A stretch of DNA of 10,457 nt, taken from positions 1-10,457 of the forward strand of contig JAEDGQ010000071.1 of the NCBI GenBank assembly GCA_016297415.1. Reading direction: 5' to 3'. The translations under genes were made by a program, and so were the position numbers. This DNA is from Treponema sp. (GTDB lineage Bacteria > Spirochaetota > Spirochaetia > Treponematales > Treponemataceae). The notes beneath the pieces are model-generated. The model was not told where the DNA came from. It made no database searches and saw nothing but the letters and a program-made list of their open reading frames with translations. Below are positions 7,550-10,457 of the stretch, in pieces. Each line of letters starts with the position of its first letter. Within the stretch, counting starts at the first letter, position 1.

Positions 7550-7556
7550 AAATGTG

Positions 7557-7585
7557 ATTATATCATTCACTTTTATATATGGCAA
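7557..7585 (-). promoter_or_regulatory. Strong promoter for the SDR-like/MgtC operon (leaderless)
   Basis: On the minus strand TTGCCA (7585-7580, 5/6) and a perfect TATAAT (7562-7557) are separated by exactly 17 bp. The hexamer is followed by seven bases (CACATTT) and then the ATG at 7549, so the expected transcription start coincides with the start codon. No Shine-Dalgarno precedes it. Confidence 0.65.
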
Positions 7586-7608
7586 AGGGCGTAATAATTG
7601 AGTATAAT
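7580..7608 (+). promoter_or_regulatory. Divergent promoter for the symporter gene
   Basis: A perfect TATAAT lies at 7603-7608. Seventeen bases upstream the -35 position falls on TGGCAA (7580-7585), only 3/6 to consensus and the reverse complement of the minus-strand -35 box. Transcription would begin near 7615, giving a leader of about 43 nt before the symporter ATG. The two promoters overlap, so only one polymerase could occupy the site at a time. Confidence 0.5.
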
Positions 7609-7623
7609 TTTCAGGATTCCTTT

Positions 7624-7674
7624 ATGAATCAAATTTCTAAAACTAGTATAGGTAAATATGAAAATCTGGATTAA
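7624..7674 (+). other. Possible 16-codon upstream ORF overlapping the symporter start
   Basis: An ATG at 7624, preceded by AGGA (7613-7616) at 7-nt spacing, opens a frame encoding MNQISKTSIGKYENLD. It ends at the TAA at 7672-7674, inside the symporter gene in a different frame. If translated it would compete with or couple to initiation at 7658. The predicted transcription start near 7615 may cut the AGGA in two, which weakens the case. There are no runs of regulatory codons typical of attenuation leaders. Confidence 0.2.
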
Positions 7675-8887
7675 ATACTTACTTGGAATTTTCCTTGGCC
7701 TTGCAGCCGCCTTTATTCTTCCTTACAACAACCCTGCAGTCACACAGCTTTTAGCCGCTGCCAGTGAATTTTCAATCCGTTTCGGACGCTACTTCCTTCT
7801 TCCAGTTCTCTTCTTTGGAATTGCTGTGGCAGTTTTCAAACTCAGGGACACAAAAATGCTTGGAAAAACAGCTTTGTGGACAGCCGGAACAATCGCAGGT
7901 ACAACACTTATTCTTACACTGCTTGGTCTTCTTTCAATTCTCATTATAAAACTTCCACGCATCCCTATTACAGGTGAAAAAATTACTGACATTCCAGGAA
8001 TTCCATTAAGAACAATTGCCCTGATGATTTTTCCATATTCAGGTTTTGATGCCTTAAAAGAAGGTGTCTTCCTGCTTCCTTGTTTTATTTTTGCAGGATT
8101 TGCAGGTGCAGGCTGTACTTCTGACCAGATTACTTACAAGCCTGTAATTTCTTTTTTTGAAGCAGCTGCAAAACTCTGCTACTCCATTATGAGCTTTTTA
8201 ATCGACTGGTTCTCAGTTGGCATGATTGCAGTTTCTGCATACTGGCTTATTTCAGCCCGTTCAGTATTTGCTTCCGGCATCTATCTTCCACTGATTATTA
8301 TGCTGAGCGTAGACTTTATTATTGTTTTTGGTCTTATCTACCCTCTTATAATCAGATTCCTTTGCAACGATCTTCATCCATACCATGTAATGTATGCATG
8401 TATCGCACCAATTGCAGGTGCCTTCTTCTCAGGCGACTCAAACTTAAGCTGTGCAATTAACCTCCGCCACGTTCGTGAAAGTCTTGGAGCAAATTCACAG
8501 TCAGCAGATGTTTCAGTACCACTTTTCTCTATTTTTGGAAGAGGCGGCTCTGCACTTGTAACTTCAATTTGTTTCGTTATGATTCTCCGTTCATACTCAA
8601 GTCTTGGTTTTACACCTTTTGATGTTCTTTGGATTTTCATTATGTCCTTTTTAATCAGTCTTGTTCTGGGAGCTCTTCCATCTGGAGGAACTTTCGTAGC
8701 TCTGGCTGTTTTGTGTACTCTTTACGGCCGCGGTTTTGAAGCCGGATATCTTCTTCTCCGTCCTGCAGCTCCAGTATTCTGCGGCTTTGCAGTTATGTTC
8801 GATGCCGTAAGTGCAGTTTTCGGAAGCTTTGTTGTAGCCGTAAAAACAAAACAGTTCGAACACGTGGACCTCAAACACTACATCTAG
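7658..8887 (+). CDS. Divergent sodium:dicarboxylate symporter (SDF/GltP) family carrier
   Basis: This 409-aa polytopic inner-membrane protein is hydrophobic throughout and has the SDF architecture: six N-terminal segments, then two re-entrant hairpins and TM7/TM8. The HP1-like segment is AFFSGDSNLSCAINLRHVRESLGANSQS (about 255-282). TM7 follows at VPLFSIFGRGGSALV (287-301), HP2 carries GALPSGGTFVALAVL (338-352), and TM8 corresponds to VMFDAVSAVFGSFVVAV (379-395). In characterised glutamate/aspartate/C4-dicarboxylate carriers, TM7 has NMDGT and TM8 has D...N...GD, which bind sodium and substrate. Here TM7 reads GRGGS and the TM8 signature is not conserved, so substrate and coupling ion probably differ. 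The ATG has a nearby AGG (5-nt spacing). It is alone on the plus strand, divergent from the SDR-like/MgtC unit and convergent with the DUF4160-DUF2442 operon. Confidence 0.85.
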   Translation: MKIWIKYLLGIFLGLAAAFILPYNNPAVTQLLAAASEFSIRFGRYFLLPVLFFGIAVAVFKLRDTKMLGKTALWTAGTIAGTTLILTLLGLLSILIIKLPRIPITGEKITDIPGIPLRTIALMIFPYSGFDALKEGVFLLPCFIFAGFAGAGCTSDQITYKPVISFFEAAAKLCYSIMSFLIDWFSVGMIAVSAYWLISARSVFASGIYLPLIIMLSVDFIIVFGLIYPLIIRFLCNDLHPYHVMYACIAPIAGAFFSGDSNLSCAINLRHVRESLGANSQSADVSVPLFSIFGRGGSALVTSICFVMILRSYSSLGFTPFDVLWIFIMSFLISLVLGALPSGGTFVALAVLCTLYGRGFEAGYLLLRPAAPVFCGFAVMFDAVSAVFGSFVVAVKTKQFEHVDLKHYI

Positions 8888-9053
8888 TCAAAATAAAAAA
8901 TACAGATGTTTCAGTTTCCACAGCTGATGTTATCTGTATAAAAACGGCCGCAATAAGAATCGCAAAAAACACGATGTCAAAAAAGATGAAATCGGTCGTG
9001 TATCGCGAGATTATTTCTTCAAGTTCTAAAACGGTGCCGGTTGGTTCGGGCAT
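8871..9053 (-). other. Doubtful 60-codon ORF with one membrane segment, in frame after DUF2442
   Basis: From ATG 9053 a frame encodes MPEPTGTVLELEEIISRY..., with a hydrophobic stretch FIFFDIVFFAILIAAVFIQI (about residues 23-42). It begins 15 nt after the DUF2442 stop and is in the same frame as it, so readthrough of that TAG would give a DUF2442-membrane-anchor fusion. An AGAGG overlaps the TAG, but its 12-nt spacing is long. Against it, the intrinsic terminator lies within the ORF and the stop codon (8873-8871) is beyond the T-tract, so normal mRNA would lack a stop. It also overlaps the end of the symporter gene. Probably not a functional gene as drawn; a remnant or rare readthrough extension is possible. 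Confidence 0.25.
8889..8939 (-). terminator. Intrinsic terminator of the DUF4160-DUF2442 operon
   Basis: On the minus strand ATACAGAT (8939-8932) pairs perfectly with ATCTGTAT (8907-8900), with an inner TCAG/CTGA pair, and is followed by TTTTTTATTTT down to about 8891. The hairpin-plus-T-tract form fits the minus strand; on the plus strand only As follow, so it is not a good terminator for the symporter. It lies 1-52 nt beyond the symporter stop and separates the convergent units. Confidence 0.6.
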
Positions 9054-9068
9054 AAAAGTCTTTGACCT

Positions 9069-9374
9069 CTATGCTACGGAAATTATATCTTGTGTATTGT
9101 ATTCAAAACCGTTTTCATACATATACTCTGGCGCACAGTCTATTTGACCGTCATTCCATGTCACGATTCCGTATTCCAGTTTTGGGTTTTCATAAACTTC
9201 GGGATTTTTAAGAGGTTCAAAAACTTCTCCTGTTAGAATTGTCGTGTCAAAAAGCTTTACGACACCATCGGAAAACTTAATAAGATAAACCCCACTATAT
9301 AAATGCCTTACTTCTAAAACAGTAAGAAGTTTTTCCGGATTATCTGAATAAACTATTCCATTTTCTTCATGCAT
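9069..9374 (-). CDS. DUF2442 domain protein
   Basis: This 101-aa acidic soluble protein shows the DUF2442 layout: an N-terminal beta region (LLTVLEVRHLYSGVYLIKFSDGVVKLFDTTIL, about 16-47), a middle segment with GEVFEPLKNPEVYENPKLEYG, and the diagnostic C-terminal IVTWNDGQIDCAPEYMYENG (70-89), equivalent to the family's W-x-[ND]-G-x-D...P-x-x-[LM]-Y. Length is normal for the family, so it is complete. It starts 9 nt after the DUF4160 stop, and the pair is very likely one transcript. DUF2442 proteins commonly sit beside DUF4160 proteins in a toxin-antitoxin-like arrangement; which partner would be toxin is not established, so I assign no activity. The reading frame stays open after the stop codon (see 8871-9053). 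Confidence 0.85.
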   Translation of the reverse strand: MHEENGIVYSDNPEKLLTVLEVRHLYSGVYLIKFSDGVVKLFDTTILTGEVFEPLKNPEVYENPKLEYGIVTWNDGQIDCAPEYMYENGFEYNTQDIISVA

Positions 9375-9383
9375 AAAAAACTC

Positions 9384-9644
9384 CTAAGAATCAATCTTGT
9401 CAAAATGCTTGTTCTGAACAGCAAGATTCCAAGCAGCATAAGCCTTTTCCTCGTTTTTCCTGAGCCAGTCCTGTACTGCCTTTAACTGTTTTGCAGGAAT
9501 CTCACCAGCCAAAAGAGTTCCATCTATTGCAACAGATGCCCTGAATTCTCCATAAAAAACATGGACATGAGGTTTATTATGATGCTTTATATCATTGAAC
9601 ATTAAATAAATAACGATTCCGTCAAAACGTTTTAACTCTGGCAT
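9384..9644 (-). CDS. DUF4160 domain protein
   Basis: This 86-aa protein matches the DUF4160 pattern well. It starts with a strand, IVIYLMFNDIKHHNKPHVHVFYGEFRASVAIDGTLLAGEIPAKQL (about 10-54), in which HxxPHVHVxYGEFxAxVxI and the GEIPAKQL turn are the family hallmarks. A helix, KAVQDWLRKNEEKAYAAWNLA (about 55-75), follows. The histidine-rich HHNKPHVHV could bind metal or nucleic acid, but this is inference. It is the first gene of a two-gene operon with DUF2442 (9-nt gap). GAGGT lies 9 nt before the ATG, so this transcript-leading gene, unlike some neighbours, uses a conventional Shine-Dalgarno. Function is unknown; a toxin-antitoxin-like role is the usual suggestion for such pairs. Confidence 0.87.
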   Translation of the reverse strand: MPELKRFDGIVIYLMFNDIKHHNKPHVHVFYGEFRASVAIDGTLLAGEIPAKQLKAVQDWLRKNEEKAYAAWNLAVQNKHFDKIDS

Positions 9645-9668
9645 TTTTATTTACCTCATTCAGATTTT

Positions 9669-9696
9669 ATCATATATTTGACTAATTTGTGTCAAA
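9669..9696 (-). promoter_or_regulatory. Promoter and operator-like dyad of the DUF4160-DUF2442 operon
   Basis: On the minus strand a perfect TTGACA (9695-9690) is followed by TATGAT (9674-9669) at a short 15-bp spacing; another AT-rich hexamer, TAAAAT, lies at 9669-9664. The -35 is embedded in an inverted repeat, TTTGAC (9677-9682) with GTCAAA (9691-9696) around eight bases. A dimeric repressor bound here would block the promoter, as in autoregulated toxin-antitoxin operons. The binding protein is not identified. Confidence 0.45.
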
Positions 9697-9714
9697 AAAT
9701 ACAAATATCGTCTT

Positions 9715-10327
9715 TTAAATTCTTTCCAAAAATCTGTCGCATAATTTATATATACCAAAGCCTGCAAAGGTTGCAAGAAGTCTGTCCAAGGATGAAATTG
9801 GAATCTGAGCCAGAATGCAGGAAGCTAAAAGGCTGAGCCGTTGATGTACAAAGCTTTCGGTAAACTTTTTAATCGGATTCATCATATCAGGAATCTCGTA
9901 ATATTTGTAATGGAAGAAATCAATTATTCCGCCTGCGATAATCGTGCAGAAAGAAGAAATCAGGGCAATCAAAACAAGGTACAAGATTGTAACAAAAATG
10001 CTGATTTTAAATTCTTCTTTTCGCCGTGCAATGAGCCAAGTTGAAAGTACAATTAGAACACCGCAAATTGCATAAGAGAGCATGAATGGGTCAAAAAAAT
10101 CCTTCCTGCCTGAACCACAAAAGCGAGTTGATGATGTTATAACCCAGAGAGACGCAAAGAGCCGGCACAAGCCCAAGATAAAACACTACAGCCACAGTCC
10201 AAATTGTGTCAAAGAAAAGCGGAATATTTAGCGCATGATAAAAAATATCTGCCGTAAGAAAATTCAGAATTTCGGCAATAATGCAGAAGATTATAGTTTT
10301 TGGTACTTTGTGCATTTCTTGTAACAT
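9715..10327 (-). CDS. Polytopic membrane protein joined by candidate +1 frameshift at a T7 tract
   Basis: Two overlapping minus-strand frames form one 203-aa membrane protein. Frame 1 runs from ATG 10327 for 78 codons to TGA 10093-10091 (…NIINSLLWFRQEGFF*). Skipping one T enters the other frame at DPFMLSYAICGVLIVLSTWLIARRKEEF… and continues to TAA at 9717-9715. The combined protein has about five to six hydrophobic segments, and a loop LGLVPALCVSLGYNIINSLL that recalls ECF-type or signalling membrane domains. I cannot name the family. The junction GGAAGGATTTTTTTGAC has an SD-like AAGGA, three bases, then UUU UGA C, the same layout as the prfB frameshift. Alternatives are a disrupted gene, phase variation in T7, or a sequencing error. 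No Shine-Dalgarno precedes ATG 10327, which sits 7 nt after an extended -10. Confidence 0.7.
10090..10106 (-). promoter_or_regulatory. Candidate prfB-like +1 recoding site
   Basis: Reading the minus strand in the zero frame: GAA GGA TTT TTT TGA C. AAGGA can act as an internal Shine-Dalgarno; it is followed by TTT, then the slippery TTT in the P site, then the weak termination context TGA-C. The E. coli prfB site (AGG GGG UAU CUU UGA C) has the same order and the same 3-nt spacing. A +1 slip, or a run of six instead of seven Ts, restores the downstream membrane-protein frame. Confidence 0.4.
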
Positions 10328-10334
10328 CTAATTT

Positions 10335-10343
10335 ATTATAGCA
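10335..10343 (-). promoter_or_regulatory. Extended -10 promoter abutting the membrane-protein start
   Basis: On the minus strand TGCTATAAT (10343-10335) is a full extended -10 element. The -35 region is poor, as is common with extended -10 promoters. Seven bases (AAATTAG) lie between it and ATG 10327, so the transcript would begin at or next to the start codon, without a ribosome site. Confidence 0.55.
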
Positions 10344-10457
10344 GAAATTTTGGGAAAATGCAGATAACCGTTCTATTTAGTCAGAATTTCGAGTTTAATT
10401 GGGAATTTACAAAAAAAGCGTAAATCTTTAAAATTTTAATCACCACAAAAAAAATCA

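Noticed and set aside
7550..7585. TTG start at 7585 for the SDR-like gene
   Set aside because: The TTG forms part of the -35 hexamer of a near-consensus promoter, and the -10 lies downstream of it, so it would be upstream of the transcript.
9715..10176. Independent 153-aa protein starting MGLCRLFASLW
   Set aside because: Its first 28 residues are an out-of-frame reading of the upstream membrane-protein frame; the sensible protein begins only after the T7 junction.
10405..10425. ATTTAC/GTAAAT dyad in the right-edge AT-rich DNA
   Set aside because: The arms are short and AT-rich with a 9-nt loop, and no T-run or nearby promoter element gives it a role; it is compatible with chance.

Overview
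The window looks like chromosomal DNA of a spirochaete, most likely a Treponema of the gut, rumen or mouth. This is inferred from AT-rich intergenic DNA, moderate-GC coding sequence, and an XPB-type helicase paired with a large Helicase_C_3-like partner, beside several proteins I recognise only as treponeme-like. There is no rRNA, tRNA, CRISPR array, transposase or phage gene. Almost all genes lie on the minus strand; the one clear exception is a transporter at 7658-8887.

Reading the minus strand from right to left: (i) 10327-9715 encodes a polytopic membrane protein split over two frames at a T7 tract. The junction closely resembles the prfB +1 frameshift site (Shine-Dalgarno-like AAGGA, 3 nt, UUU UGA C). 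(ii) 9644-9069 is a DUF4160-DUF2442 pair, a toxin-antitoxin-like arrangement, with an operator-like dyad upstream and a good intrinsic terminator at about 8889-8939. (iii) 7549-6104 is a two-gene unit: a degenerate SDR-like protein of unknown function followed by an MgtC/SapB membrane protein. (iv) 5935-1957 is a two-gene DNA repair or remodelling unit: XPB helicase, then a 713-aa Helicase_C_3 partner, comparable to the Rv0861c-Rv0862c pair of mycobacteria. (v) 1904-100 is an ABC importer operon (permease, then ATPase) of the COG4120/COG1101 type. Its substrate-binding protein is not seen in the window, and a GC-rich hairpin cluster separates the two genes.

On the plus strand, 7658-8887 is a divergent sodium:dicarboxylate symporter-family carrier. 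It is transcribed away from the SDR-like/MgtC unit through a compact divergent promoter in which both directions appear to use the same hexamer as the -35 element.

A recurring theme is that three transcript-leading minus-strand genes (starts at 10327, 7549 and 5935) have a good -10 hexamer ending only 7-8 nt before the ATG and no well-placed Shine-Dalgarno. Genes inside operons here (starts at 6766, 4098 and 900) do have one. This suggests leaderless mRNAs at the heads of several operons. The two strongest candidates for something new are that pattern and the prfB-like recoding site in the membrane-protein gene.
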